Shown here piece by piece: positions 27,482 through 36,905 of a stretch of 64,000 nucleotides of DNA. A program made the position numbers and the translations under genes. The notes below the pieces were generated by a model, which was not told where the DNA came from, ran no database searches, and worked only from the letters and a program-made list of their open reading frames with translations. This stretch comes from Thiomicrorhabdus arctica DSM 13458. Its GTDB lineage: Bacteria; Pseudomonadota; Gammaproteobacteria; Thiomicrospirales; Thiomicrospiraceae. The stretch is from the NCBI RefSeq assembly GCF_000381085.1, contig NZ_KB905899.1:1116001-1180000 (forward strand), written 5' to 3'. How positions within the stretch are numbered: position 1 is the first letter of the stretch; every line of letters begins with the position of its first letter.

Positions 27482-29170
27482 CTACTTTCCCATCATCCAT
27501 TGTTTAATCACATGAGCCGCCACTTTTGGATCTGCGGCAACAAGGGCTCTTACTTTTTCTAATATTTCACTTTCAGCTTCTGATGTGCGATCAGTATCCA
27601 TAGCCGTCAATTCAACTTCTTGGCTCATTTGCTCAAGAGCTCTTGAAATTTCGTCTACATTTTCAAGCTCTTCATTTTCCTCTGGCACATCTTCTGGGTA
27701 TTCTAAGTAACTCTCTTGCTTTTTCGAAAGATCTTTTAAAAGAGGACGAATCACACCGAAGACAATAATTAAAACGGCAAGCCCTGCAAGTATTTGCTTA
27801 ATCAAATCCCAGAACCAGGATTCTTGCCAAATAGGCGCGTCCTCGATCTGTTCAACAGGCGCAACCATAAAAGAGGCGTTAACAATACTCAAGGTATCGC
27901 CGCGCGCTTCATCCAAAGCGACCGTATCACTGACCAAACGTCGAAAGCGTAACAGTTCATCTTCTGTCAATGGCGTACGTAATAATAAACCCGTCTCATC
28001 TAAACTTGTTTTATCATCCAGAACAACGGCAACCGACAAGCGGTGGATATTGCCGACAGCATTTTTAATATGACTAATGGTCTTATCAAGCTCATAGTTG
28101 ATTGTTTTCTTTTCACTTGAACTCTTTAAGCTTGGATCTTTACCCGCCGTATAACCTTCTTCAGGGGCCAAACCCGCACGCGGCGGTTGATTTGTTAAGG
28201 CACCCGGTATACCGGTCGGCCCTTCATTACGATTAATCTCTTTTAAAGCTTGTTCTGAACGAATCGCTTCAGGATCCGGCTCATAATTTTCACGTGTTTG
28301 CTCTTGCTGCGTAAAGTCTAACTCAGCGGTGACCTGCGCTCGGACTTTGCTTTGACCGCCGACAATAGGGGAGAGTAGTGTAACAATTCGTCGGGAAAGC
28401 GTTTCTTCAACCGTGCGAGTATAGTCAAGTTGTTTCATACTCATATTCATGCCGGTATTAGCGGAATGACTCGTAAGCAGATTCCCCTTTTGATCCACGA
28501 CCGTTACCGAGGCGGCTTCCATATTAGGCACACTAGACGAAACCATATGAATAATGGCACTGACTTGCTCATCATTAAGACCTCGTCCAGGATAGAGTTT
28601 TACCACAACAGAAGCCGATGGTTTTTGAACTTTACGCACAAAAACTGAACGCTTAGGCAAGCCCAGCATCACGCGGGCAGACTTGACTGAATTTAATGAT
28701 GCAACTGACTTTGAAAGCTCGCCTTCTAACGCTCGATGATATTGGGTCGTTTCTTTAAACTGAGAAATCCCGAAACCTTGCTCGACATCCAGCAGTTGGT
28801 AGCCTGTTGCCGCTTCTTTAGGATAACCCGCCGCAGCTAACTTCAACCTAAGGGAATACACTAAATCTGAAGGTACCAAGATACCGCCACTGGTGTGGTC
28901 AATTTGATATTCGACCCCTTGTTGTTCTAGGGTTTGGACAATTTCGGTTAAGTCTTTGGCATCGACACTGCCAAATAAAAGGGTATAGGGTTTACTTTGA
29001 GACCATAATAAAATACCGACAATCAGCGCAACAGTGGCCGCTAAGGCAATCACTAAGCTAACTTGTTTGGCAACGGTAAGAGAGGTTAAATTATTTAATA
29101 GCATCGAACTCGAGCTTATGGGCGGCTGAGTATTAAGAGTATTATTTATAGAGGCTTGCTGTTCTGCCAT
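27482..29170 (-). CDS. fliF: Flagellar MS-ring protein FliF
   Basis: Inner-membrane MS ring on which the basal body is built. 562 residues with two membrane helices (LVIALAATVALIVGILLW near residue 40 and LAGLAVLIIVFGVIRPLL near residue 455), the ring-building motifs between them (VLVPSDLVYSLRLKLAAAGYP, LNSVKSARVMLGLP), and the C-terminal FliG-binding tail VAAHVIKQWMMGK. It follows fliE by 56 bases. Confidence 0.96.
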   Translation of the reverse strand: MAEQQASINNTLNTQPPISSSSMLLNNLTSLTVAKQVSLVIALAATVALIVGILLWSQSKPYTLLFGSVDAKDLTEIVQTLEQQGVEYQIDHTSGGILVPSDLVYSLRLKLAAAGYPKEAATGYQLLDVEQGFGISQFKETTQYHRALEGELSKSVASLNSVKSARVMLGLPKRSVFVRKVQKPSASVVVKLYPGRGLNDEQVSAIIHMVSSSVPNMEAASVTVVDQKGNLLTSHSANTGMNMSMKQLDYTRTVEETLSRRIVTLLSPIVGGQSKVRAQVTAELDFTQQEQTRENYEPDPEAIRSEQALKEINRNEGPTGIPGALTNQPPRAGLAPEEGYTAGKDPSLKSSSEKKTINYELDKTISHIKNAVGNIHRLSVAVVLDDKTSLDETGLLLRTPLTEDELLRFRRLVSDTVALDEARGDTLSIVNASFMVAPVEQIEDAPIWQESWFWDLIKQILAGLAVLIIVFGVIRPLLKDLSKKQESYLEYPEDVPEENEELENVDEISRALEQMSQEVELTAMDTDRTSEAESEILEKVRALVAADPKVAAHVIKQWMMGK

Positions 29171-29226
29171 TGCTAGTCTTCTTCAATTCAAAATAAGGAA
29201 TTCATCTTTTCAGGAATCTACCAATG

Positions 29227-29565
29227 CTATAAGGGCATATTGATAACCGTCTTATACGCTTCTACCAACTTATTACGAACTTGAGTCATGGCCTGAAATG
29301 ATAGACTGGCTTTTTGAACTTGGAGCATAACTTCAGATAGATCAACATCAGCATCTCCTTTTTCAAAAGCCGTTTTCAGGCCACCTGCTTTATGTTGCTC
29401 AGCACTGACAGACTCAACAGACTTCGCCAATAAATCGGCAAAGCCCGTTACCTTATCTTGAGCTGATGGATCAATATTGGCAGCGTTATCAACCGGCATA
29501 GTTCCCGCTTGCGCAGCTAACGACCGCATTTGCAACATTAAACTTTGTGTATCAATCTGACTCAT
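29227..29565 (-). CDS. fliE: Flagellar hook-basal body protein FliE
   Basis: Small adaptor between the MS ring and the rod. 112 residues; the C-terminal conserved stretch [20 protein letters not shown] followed by [17 protein letters not shown] is diagnostic. It is first in the fliEFGHIJ run and is preceded by a sigma54-type promoter. Confidence 0.95.
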   Translation of the reverse strand: MSQIDTQSLMLQMRSLAAQAGTMPVDNAANIDPSAQDKVTGFADLLAKSVESVSAEQHKAGGLKTAFEKGDADVDLSEVMLQVQKASLSFQAMTQVRNKLVEAYKTVINMPL

Positions 29566-29652
29566 GATGCTTCATGACTCCAAAATAAGGGTAAGAATTT
29601 TATTCGAGTATTTAGAACTAATGCCATTATCACATAATTCTGTAATGAGAAA

Positions 29653-29669
29653 TAGCAATTGATATGCCA
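29653..29669 (-). promoter_or_regulatory. Sigma54-type promoter of fliE
   Basis: TGGCATATCAATTGCTA on the minus strand: the -24 GG and -12 GC are ten bases apart and the TTGCTA end is consensus. It lies 88 bases upstream of the fliE ATG, in the 229-base gap after fleR. This places fliEFGHIJ in the RpoN class. Confidence 0.8.
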
Positions 29670-29752
29670 ATTTAACCGTCAAATAACTGACCATGCCTAC
29701 ACAATTGCCTCAACATTCTAAAAAGTTGGCCGTTAACAATCAATTTTACGCC

Positions 29753-29775
29753 TAAAAACAATCTCAGAAGAGACT
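29753..29775 (-). terminator. Weak terminator after fleR
   Basis: AGTCTC-TTCT-GAGATT on the minus strand forms a short six-pair hairpin (one G-U) followed by GTTTTTAGG, 20 bases after the fleR stop. Weak but correctly placed between fleR and the fliE promoter. Confidence 0.4.
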
Positions 29776-29794
29776 CTATATCACTATTTATACC

Positions 29795-31216
29795 TTAAGG
29801 TACAGCAACACCAAGCTCTTTAAGCTTAGCTATTTTATAGCGTAGTGTCCTAGGACTGATATTTAAATCCTCAGCCGTTTTCTGACGATGCCCACTATTT
29901 TGTTTGAGCGTTTCAAGAATCAACTCAGTCTCTCTGGTCTTTAGATCAAGCGGATACTTCAATGGCTTAAAGTCCGCATCCGTTGAATCCTCGACATGAT
30001 GAACGACGGTCTCCCGTAGTGCCTGGGATACATTAGAATCCATAGAGTCCGATTCAGACAATGAATCCGCCGTCTGTTGCGCCCCCTCTATCACATACAC
30101 ATCATCCAATAAAATATCTTGCTCTTGAATAGTGTCACCCGACATCATCACCAAGGCCCTTTGAATCACATTATCTAATTCTCGAATGTTGCCTGGCCAC
30201 TTATACTGAATTAAACGTTTCATCGCCTGCGCCGAAACCATTGGCTCGACTCTGGCGGAGCCGCAATGCCGGTGTAACAAACGTTCAGCAATCGCGACGA
30301 TATCTCTAGGGCGATCTCTTAAAGGCGGTAAACGCATCGGAAACACATTCAGACGGTAAAATAGATCTTCCCTGAATTCCCCAACAGAAATCGCCCTCTT
30401 CATATCAACATTAGAAGCACTCAATACTCGAACATCCAACTGAATTAACTTGGCACTGCCAATACGTTCAACCTCTTTCTCTTGCACCACTCTTAATAGC
30501 TTAGCTTGCAATTCTGGCTTCATCTCGCCGATTTCATCTAAAAATATCGTACCATGCTGCGCCTGTTCAAATTTACCTGGCATCGCTTTAGCCGCGCCTG
30601 TAAAAGCCCCTTTTTCGTGCCCAAACAGCATTGCTTCCAGCATTCCTTCGGGAATTGCTGCACAATTAATCGCGACAAAGGGTTGTTTAGCACGATTTGA
30701 CTGATTATGAATAAAACGCGCCAACACTTCTTTACCGGTTCCACTCTCACCACTTATTAGAATACTAGCATCACTTTCAGCCACTTTCTGTGCCATAGCT
30801 TTAAGCTGCTGAGTCGCGGGATCAGCCACCACAAAATCATCTTCACTAGAGGCATCTCGATTAAAATAAACCTTGGCTTTTTCGACAAGAACGCTTGCTT
30901 CAAAAGGCTTAACAATATAATCAACCGCGCCTGATTTCATCGCATCTACGGCTTGCTCTATCGTGCCATAAGCCGTCATTAAAACAATCGGCAGATAAGG
31001 TTTTATTGCCCTTATACGCGTCATTAAAGTATAGCCATCCATGCCATCCATACGAATATCACTAAACACCATGCCAATGTCATCGTCTAGTGCCACAAGT
31101 GCATCTTCGGCATTACTCACACTAATGACATCAAACCCATTCAAAGAGAGGGTATCCACGAGTGCTTCTTGGAGCTCTGAATCGTCTTCAACCACTAAAA
31201 TCTTTGCAATACTCAT
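29795..31216 (-). CDS. fleR: Sigma54-dependent response regulator FleR/FlrC
   Basis: Activates mid-tier flagellar genes after phosphorylation by FleS. Receiver domain (ILVVEDDSELQEALV; Asp in MVFSDIRMDGMDG at about residue 54), AAA+ domain with [16 protein letters not shown], the sigma54-contacting loop GHEKGAFTGAAK, Walker [12 protein letters not shown], and a C-terminal Fis-type helix-turn-helix (GHRQKTAEDLNISPRTLRYK). 473 residues. It overlaps fleS by four bases. Confidence 0.95.
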   Translation of the reverse strand: MSIAKILVVEDDSELQEALVDTLSLNGFDVISVSNAEDALVALDDDIGMVFSDIRMDGMDGYTLMTRIRAIKPYLPIVLMTAYGTIEQAVDAMKSGAVDYIVKPFEASVLVEKAKVYFNRDASSEDDFVVADPATQQLKAMAQKVAESDASILISGESGTGKEVLARFIHNQSNRAKQPFVAINCAAIPEGMLEAMLFGHEKGAFTGAAKAMPGKFEQAQHGTIFLDEIGEMKPELQAKLLRVVQEKEVERIGSAKLIQLDVRVLSASNVDMKRAISVGEFREDLFYRLNVFPMRLPPLRDRPRDIVAIAERLLHRHCGSARVEPMVSAQAMKRLIQYKWPGNIRELDNVIQRALVMMSGDTIQEQDILLDDVYVIEGAQQTADSLSESDSMDSNVSQALRETVVHHVEDSTDADFKPLKYPLDLKTRETELILETLKQNSGHRQKTAEDLNISPRTLRYKIAKLKELGVAVP

Positions 31217-32361
31217 TCTTTTTCCTTCATAACGACCAACGGCAAGCGAATGCCAAACCTAGAACCGTAACCGGGTATTGATTTTACCCAGGCTTTACCA
31301 CTATGCGCTTCAGCAATTGCTCGAACCACCGCTAACCCCAGGCCAGTACCCCGTGCGCGCTTAGTATAAAAAGGTTCAAATATTTTCTCTAACAGTTCAG
31401 GCTCTATACCTGGACCATTATCACTAATGACTAAATCCACTTTTTCATCTGAAATTTTATTAACTGTAACTTGAATCATCGCATGTTGGCCAATCACATC
31501 AATGGCATTACCGACTAAATTCTGCAATGCCGTCATTAAAGCATCCTTATCACCAATAACAACCAGGCCTGGTAGGAATACCTCAAATTTAATCTGACTG
31601 TTGGAAAGTTTTACCTGAGGCTCCACATTTTGCTCGAGTTGCTTCATCAACTCCGTCAGCTCTATGCGCTGCTCACTGCCCTTACCGCCTCGTGCATATT
31701 GCAGCATATCTTTCACTAGGCCTTCTAGATGATGCAAACTATTCATCGCCTTGTCGACGAATTTTGCTCGTTTTTCATCATCTAAACTCTCTGAATTCAT
31801 CTGTGAAACATAAAGCAAAGCAGAGGATAAGGGGGTTCGAATTTGATGGGCGAGTGAAGCGGCCATCTCACCCATAGAATGCAGCCGTTGATGGCGACTG
31901 ACGTGCTCTTGCAAATGGCGTGAAGCTGTGACGTCTTGAATTAAAAGGATCTTTCCAGAGGTTTCATCAAGCAAGGTTTCAGACAATTGATAATAAATTT
32001 CGTCATGGGTCATCAATTCGCCAGCATCATTACTCAGCAAAAAAACATTCATGACCACAATTCCCCAATCTCGACCAAGTGCATCCTTACCCAAAATCTC
32101 ATCGGCACTCGGATTCATTTCAATCACTTGATTATTCGCATTGAGGACAATCACACCCGCAGGCAGTAGATCTAACAAACGACTTAATCGGTCCGCTACT
32201 TGACGTTTATCTTGATCACTCTGAGCGAGCTGGGCCTGCAGACTACCCACTTGTGCTTGTAACGAATCATATGCATTAGTTAGCTGCAAAGAAGTCGTAT
32301 TAAATAGCTCAAAAGCCTGTTCTAACTCTTTTAAACGGTCTTGCTCAACTTGGTTTAACAC
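31213..32361 (-). CDS. fleS: Flagellar sensor histidine kinase FleS/FlrB
   Basis: Cytoplasmic kinase partner of FleR. 382 residues with no membrane helix: an N-terminal coiled coil, a PAS domain (LLPAGVIVLNANNQVIEMNPS), the phospho-histidine in SLAHQIRTPLSSALLYVSQM and an ATPase domain with LVGNAIDV, SDNGPGIEPE and GTGLGLAVVRAI. GTG start at 32361, 17 bases after the FleQ-like gene. One copy of ACCAGGCCTGGT (31562-31573) is in the coding sequence. Confidence 0.94.
   Translation of the reverse strand: MLNQVEQDRLKELEQAFELFNTTSLQLTNAYDSLQAQVGSLQAQLAQSDQDKRQVADRLSRLLDLLPAGVIVLNANNQVIEMNPSADEILGKDALGRDWGIVVMNVFLLSNDAGELMTHDEIYYQLSETLLDETSGKILLIQDVTASRHLQEHVSRHQRLHSMGEMAASLAHQIRTPLSSALLYVSQMNSESLDDEKRAKFVDKAMNSLHHLEGLVKDMLQYARGGKGSEQRIELTELMKQLEQNVEPQVKLSNSQIKFEVFLPGLVVIGDKDALMTALQNLVGNAIDVIGQHAMIQVTVNKISDEKVDLVISDNGPGIEPELLEKIFEPFYTKRARGTGLGLAVVRAIAEAHSGKAWVKSIPGYGSRFGIRLPLVVMKEKE
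31562..31573. repeat. ACCAGGCCTGGT copy inside fleS
   Basis: The same palindrome in the fleS coding sequence, read there as part of Leu-Pro-Gly-Leu-Val, a different frame from the flhF copy. Confidence 0.9.
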
Positions 32362-32378
32362 TATTCAACATCCGAAAT

Positions 32379-33506
32379 TTAAGTTAACTCGTATTTGCGA
32401 ATTTTCTCGACCAACGTGGTTCGGTTAGTCTGTAATAATTTAGCGGCCTGTGAAACATTGCCATCTGTCTGCGAGAGCGCTCTTTGAATAAGCTGCACTT
32501 CCATCTCAACTAAGTAGGATTTCAGGTCTAAACCATCGTCCAAATTAGGACTACTGTCAAGAGAGACTCGCACCGGTGATTCCGCTGATAACTCATTGAG
32601 AGTAGGTTCTGATAGAGGCGTATTATGGTTGGGTTGAGTGAGCGAAATTCCTGCATCCGCACGCTCCGCAACTTCATTATGTGACAAGTTACCATCAGAA
32701 GAGAGTGCTGGTTGAATAAATTCGGCACCATCCGCTAACTGAATCTGATATTTCTTAGGCAAGTCTGCGTAATCTACTGGTAGCCCAGGGAATAAGATTG
32801 ACAACCTTTCGACTAAATTCCCAAGTTCACGGACGTTTCCTGGCCAAGGATAATGCTGAAGAGCAATGAGAGCATGCTCAGACAAAGTTGGAATTTTACG
32901 GCCAGTTTCCTGAATTTTATTAAACATGAAATCTAATAACAACTGAATATCTTCTGGCCGTTCGCGCAAAGAAGGCATCTCAATTGGGAAAACATTTAGG
33001 CGATAAAATAGATCTTCACGGAAACTTCCCGCCTCAATCGTCTCTTCTAAATCTCTATGCGTTGCCGCAATCACACGGATATCACACTGAAAGCTTTTAT
33101 TACCGCCAACTCGTTCATACATACGTTCTTGTAAGACGCGTAACAACTTAACCTGCATAGGTAACGGCATATCGCCGATTTCATCCAAAAAGATAGTGCC
33201 TTTTTCAGCCATTTCAAAACGGCCTTTACGCGCCGTAATGGCCCCCGTAAATGCCCCTCGTTCATGCCCGAAGAGTTCACTTTCTAATAATTCACCGGGA
33301 ATTGCACCACAGTTTATAGGAATAAAGCATTTTTGAGATCGATGAGAAACGTTATGCAACGCTTGCGCAACCACTTCTTTACCTGTGCCCGACTCGCCTA
33401 ATATAAGAACCGTTGCGTCCGTTTCAGCAACTTGTTGAATCAGTTTTTTGACTCGCTGCATCGCAGGGCCATTGCCAACGAGGGAAGAAAAAATACCTTC
33501 TGACAT
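32379..33506 (-). CDS. FleQ/FlrA-like sigma54 activator lacking the N-terminal domain
   Basis: Likely the top regulator of the flagellar cascade. The AAA+ domain starts almost at once ([58 protein letters not shown]), and the C-terminal helix-turn-helix [20 protein letters not shown] has the RTTLVEK form typical of FleQ. At 375 residues it is over 100 residues shorter than FleQ or FlrA (about 490, from memory), and the regulatory N-terminal receiver-like domain is absent. The upstream gap is only 91 bases, so no missing exon-like piece can fit. It forms an operon with fleS and fleR. Confidence 0.87.
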   Translation of the reverse strand: MSEGIFSSLVGNGPAMQRVKKLIQQVAETDATVLILGESGTGKEVVAQALHNVSHRSQKCFIPINCGAIPGELLESELFGHERGAFTGAITARKGRFEMAEKGTIFLDEIGDMPLPMQVKLLRVLQERMYERVGGNKSFQCDIRVIAATHRDLEETIEAGSFREDLFYRLNVFPIEMPSLRERPEDIQLLLDFMFNKIQETGRKIPTLSEHALIALQHYPWPGNVRELGNLVERLSILFPGLPVDYADLPKKYQIQLADGAEFIQPALSSDGNLSHNEVAERADAGISLTQPNHNTPLSEPTLNELSAESPVRVSLDSSPNLDDGLDLKSYLVEMEVQLIQRALSQTDGNVSQAAKLLQTNRTTLVEKIRKYELT

Positions 33507-33545
33507 TTAGCCGCCATTAATTTAAGTTAAACCATCTAGACTCCC

Positions 33546-33574
33546 TTTATATAGAGGTTTCGATGTGATGTCAA
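33546..33574 (-). promoter_or_regulatory. Sigma70-type promoter of the FleQ-like gene
   Basis: On the minus strand TTGACA (33574-33569), 17 bases, TATAAA (33551-33546), about 40 bases upstream of the ATG. The perfect -35 and correct spacing fit housekeeping transcription of the master regulator. Confidence 0.65.
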
Positions 33575-33597
33575 AAAAATGGCAATATTTTATAGAT

Positions 33598-33885
33598 TTA
33601 TTTTAGGTAAGACTTGATGGAAGAAGTATTTTTAGTACTTTGTTCTAGTTCTCGGAGCATTTTTTTCTGCTCTAATATAAAACATTCTTGAATTTTTTGG
33701 TTATCGTTTATTAACTCTGAGCCAATTGAGTTTAATGCCTTTCCATACTTTTCAACGGATGCTTGCAACCAGACCAACCAACCCGCTTCTAATTCCGAAA
33801 AGCGAGTCCATTGACTTTGCTGTGCCGCTGTCAGCATATTTTTAGAGTGAGTCAACAGCTGTAACTTTCTCATTTCTATGGACAT
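33598..33885 (-). CDS. fliT: FliT-like flagellar chaperone
   Basis: 95 residues, fully helical and charged, located directly after fliS: the usual place of FliT, the export chaperone for the cap protein FliD. Sequence similarity within this family is low, so the call rests largely on size, helicity (MRKLQLLTHSKNMLTAAQQS, WLQASVEKYGKAL) and position. The ATG at 33885 is preferred to the upstream TTG at 33891; it starts seven bases after the fliS stop. Confidence 0.72.
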   Translation of the reverse strand: MSIEMRKLQLLTHSKNMLTAAQQSQWTRFSELEAGWLVWLQASVEKYGKALNSIGSELINDNQKIQECFILEQKKMLRELEQSTKNTSSIKSYLK

Positions 33886-33891
33886 AATCAA

Positions 33892-34326
33892 TTAAACGCT
33901 CATTTGGTCCACTTGTGCTTTCGAGACTCTCTTAATGTTATCAGGCATCTGTTTCCAGGCCTGACTAATCGAAATGATATGCTCTAAAACTTCATCCAGG
34001 AGAGTTATATCATTCTTAACAGATGCTTCAAAAAGGCGACGATAGCAATAATCATATAAGTCATACAAGTTGCCTGCTACCTCAGCACCTTTATCCATAT
34101 CAACACCAGCTCTCAATGCATTAATGATCGAAAGTGCTTTATTAATATGCTCTGATTTTTTTCCAAGATTTTTATGTTCGATAAAAACTTTTGCCAGATT
34201 CATATTCTTAATTGCACCATCGTACAACATCTCCACCAATTTATGCGGTGTCGCTTCTGAAACGGCGGTTTCAATATAGTTATTAGCGTATTGTTTAATA
34301 AACTGTTTTTTAAGTGCTAAATTCAT
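33892..34326 (-). CDS. fliS: Flagellin export chaperone FliS
   Basis: Binds flagellin C-termini and prevents early polymerisation. 144 residues with family signatures YIETAVSEATPHKLVEMLYDG, INKALSIINALRAGVDMDKG and NLYDLYDYCYRRL. The ATG at 34326 is chosen over the adjacent GTG. It lies 20 bases after fliD and just before fliT. Confidence 0.95.
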   Translation of the reverse strand: MNLALKKQFIKQYANNYIETAVSEATPHKLVEMLYDGAIKNMNLAKVFIEHKNLGKKSEHINKALSIINALRAGVDMDKGAEVAGNLYDLYDYCYRRLFEASVKNDITLLDEVLEHIISISQAWKQMPDNIKRVSKAQVDQMSV

Positions 34327-34345
34327 CACTAGATCCTATTAAACT

Positions 34346-36676
34346 TTAGTTAGTACGGTTATTTGAAAAATTGGCTGTTAAAAAATCCCGAGTGCCCGTC
34401 GTGCTTGATATCAAAGATTGCAAAGAGGAAAATTGTATTTGATATTTGAGCAATAATTTTTCATAACGCGCATCTAAGGTGCCACGTTTATCTTCATAAT
34501 CACCCGTTTTAGAGTTCAATGATTCAATTCTCTGTGTCACTAAGCCATTCTTATCTTCAAATAAATTCTTAATGGTTTCATCTAAGCGACTTGCAAATCC
34601 TTGTGAAAAGGTAATGCTGCCTCGCGCTCCTACCGCACCACCCAAAACCTCAAACTGTAGCCCTCGAACGGCGGCTGGGTCCGTGCCAATGATCGCAAAA
34701 TCTGAAACGTTCACTTTACGTCCATCTTGACTATCAACATAGGCACCTATACTCAAAGATCCGGCAGCAGTGGTAATTGTTCCATCGAGATTCAGTCCTA
34801 CATCGGTTAAATTAGCCGTTAGACCAGAATTACCCAAACCGACAAAATTTGAAAGCGTGACATCAGAAGCAGCCCCAAAACGATCAGAAGTAATACCTAA
34901 GACTCCACCTGCCGTTGAAACATTCACCTTAGCACCTGTGGCAACAACTTCACTCAAGCTATTTATATTATTTTGTAATGTATCTGAAAACTCTTGTAAC
35001 GTGTATTTACCGATCGCAATACTCGTTGATGCAGTCGTTGATGCATCAATAGACACATCAAAACTGGTCGCAGTCGGTAAATCAATCAACTGCTCTCCAG
35101 CATAACTAGATGTGGCTGAAAAACCTTGATTACTCATATTGGCGATACTCGTTAAATCAATCGTACCATCTGCCGTCGTCATTTCGTAACGTGATTGCGA
35201 TGCATCATAACTCATCGTAACGGTAGAGGGACCCGCTAAGCCTAATGCCGTGTTAATATCCACTTGCATCTGTGCGGCGACTGCATCCTTAGTAGCATAG
35301 CTGCCAGCCGTTAAACTTACCGCAACACTGGCCGCACCATTAATGGACACTTGCAAACTAGCTCCAGCCGCTACCGTTAAAGAAGCAAGCGGATCAAATA
35401 CACGATCACCGCTGGCGCGATATTCACCTGGTGCATAAGTTACAGCCCCCCCGGCAACTGTCGCTCTTTCTGCAAGCTGGGTCACATCTATAGTGTAGTT
35501 GCCCGCTTGCGTTTCAGCACTGCCGCCAATGACATTGACAAGTGGATCATTACTCGTACCTCCTTTTGCAAAAAGCAAACCTAAGGCATCTACATTATTA
35601 GTGGCCAAATTTTCTAATTTGGCAACGTCTACCGTCAACTGGCCACCTTTATCGAATTCAATACCTGCAGATGCCAGGGTGTTTGGATCCGATAATTGTG
35701 AGATCGCCCCCCCTAAAGCACTTCTAACTTGATCTTTTAAGCCTCTTAAAAGCGAACTGCCAGCAAGATCGCCAAAAAAATCAAAATCTGGAGATGCCTG
35801 CTGTTCCTTAGTAAGAGGCTTATAAGAACCTACATCATCAAAAATAGTATCTAATTGATTATAAACATCAACAAAGCTAGAAACCGTATCAACAATTTTT
35901 TGAGTATCGGAAGCAACGCCTACATTTTGGGTGACTGCTGAAACGGACTTAAGTTGAATATTTAAACCCTTAATCACATCATTAAAATCATTAGTACTGT
36001 TTGAGACATTCAAACCATTGATTGCCATCACCGCATCTTGTGCATCAGTGGTAGTGGTCAATCCAGCCACATCAAAATCACTCAATCCACTTAAGGTAAT
36101 CTCTGAGGCAGCACCGGTACTTTTAGACGAGAACATAATTTGATATTGCCCACCATTGTTTACAATAGCGGCATTTACACCATAATCGCCGTTATTAACA
36201 ATGGTTTGCAGCCCTTCCAACGTATTATTAGAAGCATCAATGACAATACTTTTAGTTTGCCCACCGACACCAATACTTAAAGTACCCGTAGAAATAGCAT
36301 CCGAAGCAGAACTATACGTTTTATTCGCCACTAAAGTATGGGACTGTGCTAATTGCTTAGATTCGATGCCATAGGAACCTGTTGCTGCAGCGCCATCCGC
36401 CTGCACAGAGACCACTGTTTGGTCAGTAGACGTAACATTACGAGATTGAAAAATCTTAGGGGATGATAGATCGAGTAAATAGGACTGAAATGCTTGCATA
36501 TTTGACTCTAAATATGTCAACGCATTTAACTCAGTATTGGTCTTCAATTCTTTCGCATCTAAAGCGGCAATAGGGCCAGCAACACTCGAGTCAGCTAACA
36601 CTTTGGCCATATTCCCGATATCAAACTTACTATTTGTAAGTGTATTTAGTAACGTGGTACCAATTTCATTGGCCAT
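34346..36676 (-). CDS. fliD: Flagellar cap protein FliD (enlarged)
   Basis: Forms the cap under which flagellin polymerises. The conserved ends are present: N-terminal NTLTNSKFDIGNMAKVLADS with the LKTNTELNALTYLESNM region, and a C-terminal coiled coil EDKRGTLDARYEKLLLKYQ followed by LISSTTGTRDFLTANFS. At 776 residues it is far longer than the common 450-500. The extra length is in the exposed middle, where the domain entry motif seen at GSYGIESKQLAQSHTL recurs as GNYTIDVTQLAERATV, and a beta-rich unit is present twice. Start at 36676 (MANEIGTTLL), not the ATG six codons upstream. Confidence 0.93.
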   Translation of the reverse strand: MANEIGTTLLNTLTNSKFDIGNMAKVLADSSVAGPIAALDAKELKTNTELNALTYLESNMQAFQSYLLDLSSPKIFQSRNVTSTDQTVVSVQADGAAATGSYGIESKQLAQSHTLVANKTYSSASDAISTGTLSIGVGGQTKSIVIDASNNTLEGLQTIVNNGDYGVNAAIVNNGGQYQIMFSSKSTGAASEITLSGLSDFDVAGLTTTTDAQDAVMAINGLNVSNSTNDFNDVIKGLNIQLKSVSAVTQNVGVASDTQKIVDTVSSFVDVYNQLDTIFDDVGSYKPLTKEQQASPDFDFFGDLAGSSLLRGLKDQVRSALGGAISQLSDPNTLASAGIEFDKGGQLTVDVAKLENLATNNVDALGLLFAKGGTSNDPLVNVIGGSAETQAGNYTIDVTQLAERATVAGGAVTYAPGEYRASGDRVFDPLASLTVAAGASLQVSINGAASVAVSLTAGSYATKDAVAAQMQVDINTALGLAGPSTVTMSYDASQSRYEMTTADGTIDLTSIANMSNQGFSATSSYAGEQLIDLPTATSFDVSIDASTTASTSIAIGKYTLQEFSDTLQNNINSLSEVVATGAKVNVSTAGGVLGITSDRFGAASDVTLSNFVGLGNSGLTANLTDVGLNLDGTITTAAGSLSIGAYVDSQDGRKVNVSDFAIIGTDPAAVRGLQFEVLGGAVGARGSITFSQGFASRLDETIKNLFEDKNGLVTQRIESLNSKTGDYEDKRGTLDARYEKLLLKYQIQFSSLQSLISSTTGTRDFLTANFSNNRTN

Positions 36677-36731
36677 AATGGCGCTCCAGGTCAAATAGGA
36701 TTTTATACTTCATTTTAACATTAATGACTTA

Positions 36732-36748
36732 AAGCACCAAAAATGCCA
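36732..36748 (-). promoter_or_regulatory. Sigma54-type site upstream of fliD
   Basis: TGGCATTTTTGGTGCTT on the minus strand gives GG, ten bases, GC, about 55 bases before the fliD ATG. The -12 half (GTGC) is less good than at fliE or flgB. Confidence 0.5.
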
Positions 36749-36777
36749 AGTTGATTATATTGTTCTTCTAATATTTA

Positions 36778-36804
36778 GTATCGACTATTAAGAGGAAAAC
36801 TTTA
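36778..36804 (-). promoter_or_regulatory. Sigma28 (FliA) promoter of fliD
   Basis: TAAAGTTT, 11 bases, GTCGATAC on the minus strand; the -35 octamer is perfect and six of eight -10 positions match. It lies just upstream of the sigma54-type site, so fliD may be read in both the middle and late classes. Confidence 0.72.
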
Positions 36805-36853
36805 GAAAAATCGCAGGATTTCGATAAGAGTGTCATATAAACCGAAAATAGGA

Positions 36854-36879
36854 ATAAAAAAAGCGACCAAAAGGCCGCT
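36854..36879 (-). terminator. Terminator after the distal flaG gene
   Basis: AGCGGCC-TTTT-GGTCGCT on the minus strand (one G-U pair) followed by a run of seven to eight T, 27 bases after the flaG stop at 36906. It separates the flagellin-flaG unit from fliD. Confidence 0.85.
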
Positions 36880-36905
36880 AAACACACAAGGGAAAGGGGG
36901 CCACT

